A stretch of 59,529 nt of DNA. Source: Acidimicrobiales bacterium. Lineage in GTDB: Bacteria; Actinomycetota; Acidimicrobiia; Acidimicrobiales; Aldehydirespiratoraceae. Position numbers and translations under genes: made by a program. Under the pieces are notes generated by a model. The model searched no databases and was not told the origin of the DNA. It worked only from the letters and a program-made list of their open reading frames with translations. The stretch lies in assembly GCA_029247365.1 (NCBI GenBank), contig JAQWLJ010000048.1, forward strand, positions 1 through 59,529. The letters run 5' to 3'. Below are positions 43,735 through 51,627 of this stretch, in pieces; position 1 is the first letter of the stretch; every line of letters starts with the position of its first letter.

Positions 43735-43985
43735 CCACCCGGCGGCTCCTGCAGCTCTTCGCGTGGGGAATCGGTGTCCTCGTCGCCATCGGGGTCGCGA
43801 TCGTCGTGTGGGCGTGGTCTGTTCCCGACGTCGTCGACGCCAACGGCAGGCTCGTGGCCGACACCCCCCGCATCCAAACCCGCACGCTGCTCGTTCTCAT
43901 CGTCGGCCTCGGCGTGATGATCGGGGGCGGTGTCGTCACCACGCAGCTCGGCAACCGAGCACGCAGGCGCTGCGAAGTGGGATGA
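43731..43985 (+). CDS. Small two-helix membrane protein
   Basis: 84 residues from GTG, overlapping the end of the xanthine dehydrogenase by four bases. Two membrane segments (LFAWGIGVLVAIGVAIVVW and TLLVLIVGLGVMIGGGVV) flank a short outside loop, and the tail is basic. No family is recognised. Its position inside the operon suggests a link to the hydroxylase, perhaps as an anchor or electron-transfer partner, but nothing in the sequence shows a redox motif. Confidence 0.7.
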   Translation: MTTRRLLQLFAWGIGVLVAIGVAIVVWAWSVPDVVDANGRLVADTPRIQTRTLLVLIVGLGVMIGGGVVTTQLGNRARRRCEVG

Positions 43986-43992
43986 TTGAGCC

Positions 43993-45021
43993 GTGACGAT
44001 CACGACTCCGGGCATGGTGTGCGCCCATCACCACCTCTACAGCGCTCTCGCTCGGGGGATGCCGGCACCGCCTAGCAGGCCCAGAGGCTTCCAGGAGATC
44101 CTCGATCTGGTGTGGTGGCGCCTCGATCAAGCACTAGACCTTGAGGCGATTGAATGGTCGGCCAAACTCGGTGCGCTCGAAGCACTCGAACGGGGCACTA
44201 CGGCGATCATTGACCATCACGAGTCGCCGAACGCCATCGAGGGTTCGCTCACCGTCATCGCTGATGCGTGCGAGGAGGTCGGGGTCCGCGTGTCGTGCTC
44301 GTACGGCATCACCGATCGCCACGGTCCCGACGGGGCCGCAGCCGGGCTGGCCGAGAACGACCGGTTCCTCGGCGATGGCGAGCGTGAGGGCTACGTCGGC
44401 CTCCACGCCGCGTTCACCTGCTCCGACGACACGATCGCTGCGGCAGCCGAAATGGCCACCAAACACGACGTTGGTGTCCACGTCCACGTCGCCGAGAGCG
44501 ACAACGACACCTGGTCGCGCCTCGTCGCACATAGTGATGACGACTGGCTGATCGTGCACGGCGTACATCTCCCTGACGACCACGCGCTGCGGGGCACCCT
44601 CGTGCACAACCCACGATCGAACATGAACAACTCGGTTGGCTACGCGAGGCCCAGTCGGCTCGGCCTGCCGGTCGCGCTCGGCACCGATGGCATCGGTGCC
44701 GACATGCTCGAGGAGTTCCGACTCGCCTACGTTGCTGCCCGAGCCGAGGACGTGACTGCCGATCCTGAGCTTCCGTGGAGCTGGCTCAGCGTGGGTTGGG
44801 ATCTGATGCCTGCCGCCCTTGATGACGAGGTCTGCTGGGCGGCTGAGTCCGACGACCCGTGGCATCTCGCGTTCACCACCGGCGTGTCGCCGCTCGAGGT
44901 AGCGCGCGATGGTGAGATCATCTGGGACGGTGAACCAACGCTGGTCGACGGCGACGAGATCCGGGCCAAGGCCACCGAAGCAGCGGCAAAACTCCACGCC
45001 CGTCTGGCCGACATCGAGTAG
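43993..45021 (+). CDS. ssnA: SsnA-like aminohydrolase, compact form
   Basis: 342 residues from GTG. The core matches SsnA: PGMVCAHHHLYSALARGMP, VWWRLDQALDLEAIEWSAKLG, GTTAIIDHHESPNAIEGSL, the metal ligands in HVHVAESDND and ALGTDGIGADM. SsnA is usually about 440 residues; here the first 50-60 residues (half of the small beta-sandwich) are absent because a stop lies six bases before the GTG, and the C-terminal part is shortened too. The metal-binding barrel residues remain. SsnA is a recognised companion of selenium-dependent molybdenum hydroxylases; its substrate is not established. Confidence 0.8.
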   Translation: MTITTPGMVCAHHHLYSALARGMPAPPSRPRGFQEILDLVWWRLDQALDLEAIEWSAKLGALEALERGTTAIIDHHESPNAIEGSLTVIADACEEVGVRVSCSYGITDRHGPDGAAAGLAENDRFLGDGEREGYVGLHAAFTCSDDTIAAAAEMATKHDVGVHVHVAESDNDTWSRLVAHSDDDWLIVHGVHLPDDHALRGTLVHNPRSNMNNSVGYARPSRLGLPVALGTDGIGADMLEEFRLAYVAARAEDVTADPELPWSWLSVGWDLMPAALDDEVCWAAESDDPWHLAFTTGVSPLEVARDGEIIWDGEPTLVDGDEIRAKATEAAAKLHARLADIE

Positions 45022-45024
45022 CTC

Positions 45025-45762
45025 ATGATCCCCTATGACGACGCACTACGCGAGCGCCTGCGCGTCAACCTTGCTGCTCACGACATCCGCCATCATCGGC
45101 TCGATGGCCGACGACACGCAGCGGTGAGCATCATCGTGCTCGACAGCGACCATCATGCCCACGGCACAGATCACGTCTACGAGCAGCTCGGTACGGCAGC
45201 CCGTCGCGATCTGATGACGGGCGTGCCCGGCATCGACGATGACCCAAGCTTCAACGGATCGGTGAGCGGCACTGCGGGCGGTGCTGCCTTCCTGTTGACC
45301 CGCCGAGGCGCCCGCATGAAGGATCATCCTGGTCAATGGGCGTTCCCCGGCGGCCGGATCGACACAGGCGAGACGCCAGAACAGGCGGCACGACGAGAGG
45401 TCAGAGAAGAGGTCGGGCTCACCGACCTCGAGCTGCTCGGCCAGCTCGACGACTACCCCACCCGTTCGGGCTACGTCATCACACCCTTCGTCTTCTGGGC
45501 CGGCAAAGACGCCGAACCCGTCCCCGAACCGGGCGAAGTCCAGTCGATCCATCGCATTGGCATCACCCAGCTTCTGCGGGCCGACTCGCCACGATTCGTA
45601 TCGATCCCGGAGAGTGATCGGCCGGTCATCCAGGTCCCAGTCGGCGGTGATCTCATCCATGCACCAACTGGTGCGGTTATGTACCAGTTCCGGGCTGTGG
45701 CCTACGACGGCATCGGCGAGCGTGTCGACGAGTACGAACAACCCGTGTTCGCGTGGAGCTGA
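45025..45762 (+). CDS. NUDIX hydrolase (CoA pyrophosphatase-like)
   Basis: 245 residues. The NUDIX box is [24 protein letters not shown], about residues 108-131, preceded by [17 protein letters not shown] as in NudL-type CoA diphosphatases, although the N-terminal 90 residues are divergent. It starts four bases after the SsnA-like gene and ends the operon. Cleaving a nucleoside diphosphate derivative of a damaged purine would fit the neighbours but is only a guess. Confidence 0.8.
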   Translation: MIPYDDALRERLRVNLAAHDIRHHRLDGRRHAAVSIIVLDSDHHAHGTDHVYEQLGTAARRDLMTGVPGIDDDPSFNGSVSGTAGGAAFLLTRRGARMKDHPGQWAFPGGRIDTGETPEQAARREVREEVGLTDLELLGQLDDYPTRSGYVITPFVFWAGKDAEPVPEPGEVQSIHRIGITQLLRADSPRFVSIPESDRPVIQVPVGGDLIHAPTGAVMYQFRAVAYDGIGERVDEYEQPVFAWS

Positions 45763-45789
45763 CCCAGCACTCGTAGCTGCGCGACGAAG

Positions 45790-46050
45790 TCAGCGCAGCC
45801 CGTCGGATCCCTCGACCGTCTCACCTCGGGCCGTCACGTCTTTGCGCAGTTCCTCGGCAAGGTCAACGGCAAGGGCAGCAAGTGCATCGGCCCACGGTCC
45901 GATGTCTTCCTGAAATGTGCCTGCGTAGGGGTTGGCGACGACTGCAGCGACCAAGCCGCGCCAACAAGTCAGGTCGAGTGGCGAGGCATCCCCGGGATGA
46001 ACCCGCTCGACACAGAGCTGGATTTTGCGGATCGACAGCAGCGAACTCAT
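45790..46050 (-). pseudogene. Truncated amino-acid-synthesis (AA_synth/AtsG-like) family protein
   Basis: 86 codons from ATG at 46050. RKIQLCVERVHPGD and VVANPYAGTFQEDIGP match the N-terminal third of PF06684-type proteins, which are normally about 190-200 residues. The frame then ends (EGSDGLR) and no continuation was found in the other frames before the convergent NUDIX gene. It is either a remnant or an unusually short relative. It is divergent from the lumazine-synthase gene across 64 bases. Confidence 0.5.
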
Positions 46051-46114
46051 AGACGTGACTGCAGACACTCGGTCCCCGTTCGTTGGCCGGCGGCCGCACG
46101 GATAACGTGCAGGT

Positions 46115-46561
46115 ATGAGCGACATTCGTGTGGCATTCGTAATGGCGACCTGGCACGACGACCTGGTCGACCGCACCAAACTGGGCTTCGTTGAGCGCAT
46201 GGCTGAACTCGGCCACGGTGAAGACTCCATCGATGTGTTCAAGCTGCCGGGTGCTCTCGAGTTTCCTCTTCACTGCAAGAAGCTCGCCGAGACCGGCAAC
46301 TACGACGTTATTGTGACTGCAGCACTTGTGGTCGACGGCGGTATCTACCGCCACGAGTTCGTCGCCCACGCAGTGCTGCAAGGAATGATGAACGTGATGC
46401 TTGAGACGGGGGTACCGATCATGTCGACCGTCCTCACGCCGCAGCACTTCCATGAACACGACGAGCACCACGCCTTCTTCTTCGATCATCTGGTGAAGAA
46501 GGGTCGCGAGGCCGCCGACGCTGCAATCGCCACGGTTGCCAGCCTGAGGGCCATCGGCTGA
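46115..46561 (+). CDS. ribH: 6,7-dimethyl-8-ribityllumazine synthase, RibH2 type
   Basis: 148 residues. It has the lumazine synthase pattern IRVAFVMATWHDDLVDR, KLPGALEFPLHCKKLAETG, VVDGGIYRHEFVAHAV and VLTPQHFHEHDEHHAFF, with the catalytic His in the last. The VVDGGIYRHEFV and HFHE-x-H stretches are those of the RibH2 group found in rhizobia and Brucella. It condenses the two precursors of the lumazine in riboflavin synthesis. No other rib gene lies nearby, so it may be a second copy. Confidence 0.88.
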   Translation: MSDIRVAFVMATWHDDLVDRTKLGFVERMAELGHGEDSIDVFKLPGALEFPLHCKKLAETGNYDVIVTAALVVDGGIYRHEFVAHAVLQGMMNVMLETGVPIMSTVLTPQHFHEHDEHHAFFFDHLVKKGREAADAAIATVASLRAIG

Positions 46562-46721
46562 CCCCAGCCCCGCGGCCAGCCACCCACACCGTCGCGATCG
46601 ACGAAGCGGCTGGGGGCTCACCGGTGCTCATCATTGTCCCGAGGGGCGAGCGGGCAAGGTCGATGAGCGCGAGAAACAGCTCCGACCTGACAACGAGAGC
46701 ACGCCGATAACGTGCGCCGAC

Positions 46722-47516
46722 ATGTCGGGATTCTTCGAGACCGAGACGGCGATCGAGTCACGTGGTGACGGCCGCTGGAGCGCCCAAATCTCGTCGGCGT
46801 GGAACATTCACGACAACGCCAACGGCGGGTACCTCCTGACCCCAGCGCTTCGGGCCATGCAGGAACTGACAGGCCATTCCGACCCGCTCACCGTCACGAC
46901 CCACTTCTTCCGCCCCGGCCGTGGCGATCAGCGCGCCGAGATCACCGCCGAGATCCTAAAGTCCGGTCGCACACTCTCGACCGCCTCCGCCACGCTCTCG
47001 CAGGAGGGCAAGCCGCGCATCCATATGGTTGCCGGCTTCGGCAACATCGCCGCTACGACCCAGCACGACGCAGCTTGGTCGATCGAGATGCCAGACATGC
47101 CCTCTCCTGACGAGTGCATCGATCGAAGCCAGATCGGCCAAGGCGTCACCATTGCACTGAACGGCCGCAATGAGATCCGTGTCGACCCTGCGTGCTTCGA
47201 GGCTGCTGACGACAGTTCCCCGACCGAGATGCGAGGCTGGGCGCGGTTCCGCGACGGGAGCGAACCATCGGTGATGGCGCTGCCATTTTTTGCCGATTCG
47301 TTCCCGCCAACAGTGTTCACCCGACTAGGCGCAATCGGCTGGGTACCAACCCTCGAGTTGACGGTGCATGTCCGTCGGCGCCCCGCGCCTGGCTGGCTCG
47401 CCTGCCAGGTCTGGACCGACGATCTTCACAACGGGAAGCTCATCGAGTCGTGCCGTATTTGGGATTCGACCGGTGCACTCGTGGCCCAAGGTCGGCAGCT
47501 CGGCCTCTTGATCTGA
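46722..47516 (+). CDS. Acyl-CoA thioesterase (TesB-like)
   Basis: 264 residues. A double-hotdog acyl-CoA thioesterase: SAQISSAWNIHDNANGGYLLTPALRAM matches the N-terminal hotdog with the active-site loop, TVTTHFFRPGR follows, and the C-terminal half has RLGAIGWVPTLELTVHVRRRPAPGWL. It hydrolyses acyl-CoA in the cytoplasm. It is followed after 33 bases by an alpha-hydroxy-acid oxidase gene. Confidence 0.8.
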   Translation: MSGFFETETAIESRGDGRWSAQISSAWNIHDNANGGYLLTPALRAMQELTGHSDPLTVTTHFFRPGRGDQRAEITAEILKSGRTLSTASATLSQEGKPRIHMVAGFGNIAATTQHDAAWSIEMPDMPSPDECIDRSQIGQGVTIALNGRNEIRVDPACFEAADDSSPTEMRGWARFRDGSEPSVMALPFFADSFPPTVFTRLGAIGWVPTLELTVHVRRRPAPGWLACQVWTDDLHNGKLIESCRIWDSTGALVAQGRQLGLLI

Positions 47517-47549
47517 GCCTGCACCGACGTGCTGGGCGATACTTGACCA

Positions 47550-48695
47550 ATGGATCCTGCCGTCCGCTTCCCGAGCATCGCTTATCTGCAAGAACACGCA
47601 CACAAGCGGATTCCCCACTTCGCCTGGGAGTATCTCGACAGCGGTGAGATGGCCGAAGCGACCCGGAACGACAATATTGATGCCCTCCAGCGCGTCACGT
47701 TGACGCCGCGCTTCATGAAGGGGCTGATAGCCCCCGACCCGACGACCGAGCTGTTCGGGCACACCTACGACGCGCCGATTGGCATCGCCCCGGTCGGTCT
47801 AACGGGCCTCATCTGGCCAGGCGCCGACCATGCACTCGCTGCGTGCGGGGCCAACGCCAACATCCCCTACGTCGCGTCAACGGTCAGCACCGGCCTCGCA
47901 GAGGACATCGGTCCGGTCGCCGATGGTCGCGGCTGGTTCCAGCTGTACCCGCCGCGCAACAAGGATCAGCGTGATGACCTCCTGCAGCGGGTAGCCGATG
48001 CCGGCTTCACGACGATTGTCGTAACCGCCGACGTACCGGCATCCTCCCGACGGGCCCGGCAGACGCGAGCCCGGATCACGATCCCGCCGCGCATCACCCC
48101 AAAGCTCATCGCCCAGACCGTGCGCCGGCCGGCATGGGCACTCGGCACGCTGCGCCACGGACTCCCGCGCTTCAAGACGCTCGGCAAGTACCACGACGAA
48201 TCGTCGATGCGCGCGTCCGCCGGATTTGTCGGTGCGAGCCTCGGCGGCACACTCGATTGGAAGTACTTCCAGGAGGTCTGCGAGCAGTGGGACGGGCCTG
48301 TCATCTTGAAAGGCGTGCTGCATTCCGACGACGCTGAGATGACCCTCGACCACGGTGGTACCGGGGTCGTGGTGTCCAACCATGGTGGGCGTCAGCTCGA
48401 CGCAGCACCCGCCCCAATTGCGGCGCTCCCGGCCATCGTCGAGCGAATTAATGGTCGAGGGTCTGTCTTGTTCGACTCTGGAATCCGGACCGGTCTCGAC
48501 ATCGCCAGGGCGATCGCTCTCGGCGCCGATATGACCTTCTCGGGCCGGTCGTTCATGTTCGGCCTCGGCGCGATGGGCGCGACCGGACCGGAGCATGTCG
48601 CAACCCTGCTGCGGCGGGAGCTCGTTACGGTCATGCACCAACTTGGGTGCGAGACACTCGGCGAGCTCCGCGAGCTCGAGATCGGCCGGCGATGA
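47550..48695 (+). CDS. FMN-dependent alpha-hydroxy acid dehydrogenase/oxidase
   Basis: 381 residues. The barrel shows APIGIAPVGLTGLIWPGADHALA, YVASTVST, FQLYPPRNK, VVTADVPASSRRARQTR and the FMN/catalytic motif GVVVSNHGGRQLDAAPAPI, with LFDSGIRTGLDIARAIALGAD. The family oxidises L-lactate, glycolate or mandelate-type 2-hydroxy acids. Substrate not determined. No obvious partner gene besides the preceding thioesterase. Confidence 0.88.
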   Translation: MDPAVRFPSIAYLQEHAHKRIPHFAWEYLDSGEMAEATRNDNIDALQRVTLTPRFMKGLIAPDPTTELFGHTYDAPIGIAPVGLTGLIWPGADHALAACGANANIPYVASTVSTGLAEDIGPVADGRGWFQLYPPRNKDQRDDLLQRVADAGFTTIVVTADVPASSRRARQTRARITIPPRITPKLIAQTVRRPAWALGTLRHGLPRFKTLGKYHDESSMRASAGFVGASLGGTLDWKYFQEVCEQWDGPVILKGVLHSDDAEMTLDHGGTGVVVSNHGGRQLDAAPAPIAALPAIVERINGRGSVLFDSGIRTGLDIARAIALGADMTFSGRSFMFGLGAMGATGPEHVATLLRRELVTVMHQLGCETLGELRELEIGRR

Positions 48696-48842
48696 CCTCC
48701 AACGACCGGACTCCACCAACTCGGCATGCACCACCTTGCATGGGAGGTTCCGACGCTCGGCAATTTCGAAGTCACCACGGCTCACTTCAGCGCTGACACC
48801 CCTGGGAACAGTGCTCGATAAACGCGGCTACCGTCGCTTCTG

Positions 48843-50177
48843 ATGAGTGACCAGACCCTCACTGTTTCCGAACTCAGCGTCGTCATACGCGCTTCGCTCG
48901 AGCAGGCGATGCCCTACGGCGTATGGGTCGAAGGTGAGGTCCAGGGCATTTCCCGCAGCCGCAACGGGCACGTCTACTTCGAACTAATCGAACCGTCCGA
49001 GACACCGGGCGCGCCACCGATCGCCGCTCTGTCGGTCGTGTTGTTTCGCGACGCGCGCGATCGCGTCAACCGGCTGCTCAAACGCCACGGCGATCCGATC
49101 CGGATGACTGATGGCGTCCAGATCCGTATTCAAGGAATGGTCGACTACTACCCACCGACCGGCCGCATCCAGCTTCGTATGTCGGCCATCGACCCGACCT
49201 ACACGCTCGGGGTAATCGCTGCGGAACGCGAGGCGCTGATGCGAAAGCTGGCCGACGCGGGCCGGCTTCGGGTCAATGCCCGCTACGACCTTCCACCAGT
49301 GCCGCAACGCATCGGCATCGTGACCTCGCTCGGATCGGCTGCGCATGCCGACATCACCACCGTCTTCGAACAGTCCCTGCACAGCTTCACGCTGGTCGAG
49401 GTCGACACCGCCGTGCAGGGGGCGGGGGCAGAAGTCCAGATCGCCGCCGCCGTAAGCGCGGCCGGTGACGCTGCGGTTGATGTGATCGTCGTGGCCCGCG
49501 GCGGCGGCTCCAAGACCGACCTTGCCGTGTTCGACCACGAGATGGTCGCCGAGGCGATCGCCGACGCGCCCGTGCCAGTGTTCACCGGCATCGGCCACGA
49601 CATCGACCGCTCTGTCGCCGATGAGGTTGCCCACACCGCCCACACCACTCCCACCGCAGCGGCCCAGGCGATCGTCGCACTCGTCGATGAGTGGCTCAGT
49701 CGGCTCGCTGCGCGCGAAGCCGACGTCGCCCACCACGCCCGGCGGGCGCTCGACCGAGCCGCCGACCGAGTGGCGGGCCACCGTCGCCGCGTCGCACGCT
49801 CGGCCACATCCGCGATTGGGCGGGCCCGAGACCGGCTTGCGAAGGCGTCAGCTCAGGTTCGCCGAGACACCATCCGAACCGAGTCCACTGCACAGACGCA
49901 TCTCAATCGCTCCGCCGCTCGGCTCGCACTTGCGGGCCGTCACGGTCTGCGTGCTGCCGAGCTCCGGCTCGCCTCCGCAGCCGCACGAACCCGGGCTCTC
50001 GACCCTGCGGTTGCGCTTGCTCGCGGGTGGTCGATCACCCGAGGGCCCGACGGCTCGGTGATCCGCTCAGCTGCCGACGCCAAGCCCGGTGCTGAGCTTG
50101 TAACAACGATCGTCGATGGCACCATCGCAAGTACGATCACCGCGAGCGAGGCAGCAGGAGCACCCGACGATGGCTGA
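48843..50177 (+). CDS. xseA: Exodeoxyribonuclease VII large subunit
   Basis: 444 residues. An N-terminal OB-fold (LSVVIRASLEQAMPYGVWVEGEVQGISRSRNGHVYFELIE) precedes the nuclease domain (RIGIVTSLGSAAHADITTVF, VARGGGSKTDLAVFDHE, VFTGIGHDIDRSVADEVAHTAHTTPTAAAQ) and a coiled-coil C-terminal region. It degrades single-stranded DNA as a complex with XseB. It overlaps xseB by eight bases. Confidence 0.95.
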   Translation: MSDQTLTVSELSVVIRASLEQAMPYGVWVEGEVQGISRSRNGHVYFELIEPSETPGAPPIAALSVVLFRDARDRVNRLLKRHGDPIRMTDGVQIRIQGMVDYYPPTGRIQLRMSAIDPTYTLGVIAAEREALMRKLADAGRLRVNARYDLPPVPQRIGIVTSLGSAAHADITTVFEQSLHSFTLVEVDTAVQGAGAEVQIAAAVSAAGDAAVDVIVVARGGGSKTDLAVFDHEMVAEAIADAPVPVFTGIGHDIDRSVADEVAHTAHTTPTAAAQAIVALVDEWLSRLAAREADVAHHARRALDRAADRVAGHRRRVARSATSAIGRARDRLAKASAQVRRDTIRTESTAQTHLNRSAARLALAGRHGLRAAELRLASAAARTRALDPAVALARGWSITRGPDGSVIRSAADAKPGAELVTTIVDGTIASTITASEAAGAPDDG

Positions 50178-50439
50178 CAACGAGACCACCGACGACATCG
50201 GCTACGCCGACGCTCTGGCCGAACTCGAGTCGATCCTCGACGATCTCGAAGATGACGCACTCGACGTCGACGTCCTCGCTACCAAGGTCGAACGGGCAAG
50301 CGTGTTGATCCAGCTCTGCCGCAACCGGATCGGTGCAGCACGGGTTCAGGTCGAACGGGTTGTCGCATCGCTCGACGACGCTGCGCCTGACAATCAGGAA
50401 GCAGACGCGGGCGAAACCCTCTTTGACGGCGACGAGTGA
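50170..50439 (+). CDS. xseB: Exodeoxyribonuclease VII small subunit
   Basis: 89 residues from the ATG at 50170. It carries the XseB pattern YADALAELESILDDLEDDALDVDVLATKVERASVLIQLCRNRI, two amphipathic helices that bind the XseA coiled coil, plus an acidic tail. Overlaps xseA by eight bases and precedes the prenyl synthetase gene by one base. Confidence 0.93.
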   Translation: MADNETTDDIGYADALAELESILDDLEDDALDVDVLATKVERASVLIQLCRNRIGAARVQVERVVASLDDAAPDNQEADAGETLFDGDE

Positions 50440-50440
50440 C

Positions 50441-51487
50441 ATGAGCGCGGCGCCCTGGCAGCTCACCGACGTCGCCGACCGCACGTCCGACGCGCTGGCG
50501 GCGATCTTTGCGACCGAGATCGCCGTGTGGTCCGACCTCGATCCTGCGATCGAGATGCCCCTGTCCGACCTCGCCGAGTTCATCTCGCAAGGCGGGAAGC
50601 GCATTCGGCCTGCCTACTGCCACTGGGGCTTCGTTGCCGGTGGCGGCGACCCGTCCGGCGACGGCTCCCTCGCCGCGTGCTGCGCGGTCGAGATGCTCCA
50701 GGCGTTCGCCCTCATCCACGACGACGTGATGGACGGGTCCCCTACTCGGCGCGGCAACCCCACCGTCTGGGCCCGCTACATCGAACAGCACCGGGCCGGC
50801 AAGTGGCAGGGCGAAGATCGACGGTTCGGCGAAGCTGCTGCGATCCTCGTCGGTGATATCGCGATGGTGATGGCCGATCGCCAGATGTCTGCCGCGACCG
50901 AAGACGAGCGGCGGATATGGGACATCCTGCGAACCGAACTCAACTTCGGCCAGTTCCTCGACGTGATCGGCACTGCAAAGGGCAACGTGTCGGTCGAGGG
51001 CGCCCGCACGATCATGCGAAACAAGACCGCCGGCTACACGATCGTCCGCCCACTGCAGCTCGGTGCCGCCGCCGCAAGCGCTCCTGATCTGCTTCCCTGG
51101 CTCGATGCACATGGCATGCCGCTAGGTGTTGCATTCCAGCTTCGCGACGACATGCTCGGCGCGTTCGGCGACACGGCCAAAACCGGGAAGCCGGTCGGCG
51201 ATGATCTCCGCGAGGCGAAACCCACCGTGCTGCTCGCACGGGCAAGGAGCCTTGCTTCCGACGAACAACTCATGGTGCTCGACAGGGTCGGCCCTGATAT
51301 AACCACCGATGAGGTGGCAGGGATCCAACAGGTGATGCTCGATACTGGCGCGGTTGACGCCTGCGAAGACGAGATCGACCGATTACTCGACCAGGCAACT
51401 GCGGCCCTCGACATGATCCCTGATGTCAACGGCAGCCGAGACGCACTCATGGCGCTCGCCGACTTCGTCGTGAGCCGAGACGCGTAG
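50441..51487 (+). CDS. Polyprenyl diphosphate synthase (GGPP/FPP synthase-like)
   Basis: 348 residues from ATG at 50441. It has GGKRIRPAYCHW, the first Asp-rich motif ALIHDDVMDGSPTRRGNPT (DDxxD), NKTAGYTIVRPLQLGAA and the second motif GVAFQLRDDMLGAFGD, followed by KPVGDDLREAKPT. It builds isoprenoid chains from IPP and allylic diphosphates. The position behind xseAB, where farnesyl diphosphate synthase is often found in bacteria, supports a short-chain enzyme. Confidence 0.9.
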   Translation: MSAAPWQLTDVADRTSDALAAIFATEIAVWSDLDPAIEMPLSDLAEFISQGGKRIRPAYCHWGFVAGGGDPSGDGSLAACCAVEMLQAFALIHDDVMDGSPTRRGNPTVWARYIEQHRAGKWQGEDRRFGEAAAILVGDIAMVMADRQMSAATEDERRIWDILRTELNFGQFLDVIGTAKGNVSVEGARTIMRNKTAGYTIVRPLQLGAAAASAPDLLPWLDAHGMPLGVAFQLRDDMLGAFGDTAKTGKPVGDDLREAKPTVLLARARSLASDEQLMVLDRVGPDITTDEVAGIQQVMLDTGAVDACEDEIDRLLDQATAALDMIPDVNGSRDALMALADFVVSRDA

Positions 51488-51627
51488 AACCCAGCTGCGC
51501 TGCGAATTTCATCTGACATTTCCGGAGCCGTCGACGTCCTGCCGGGCACGAGGCTCGGTGACGCAGGACTCCGATCATCGGCACCTGAACCACAACCGCC
51601 ACGCCTTGACAGCTCTAGCCTGACGAG

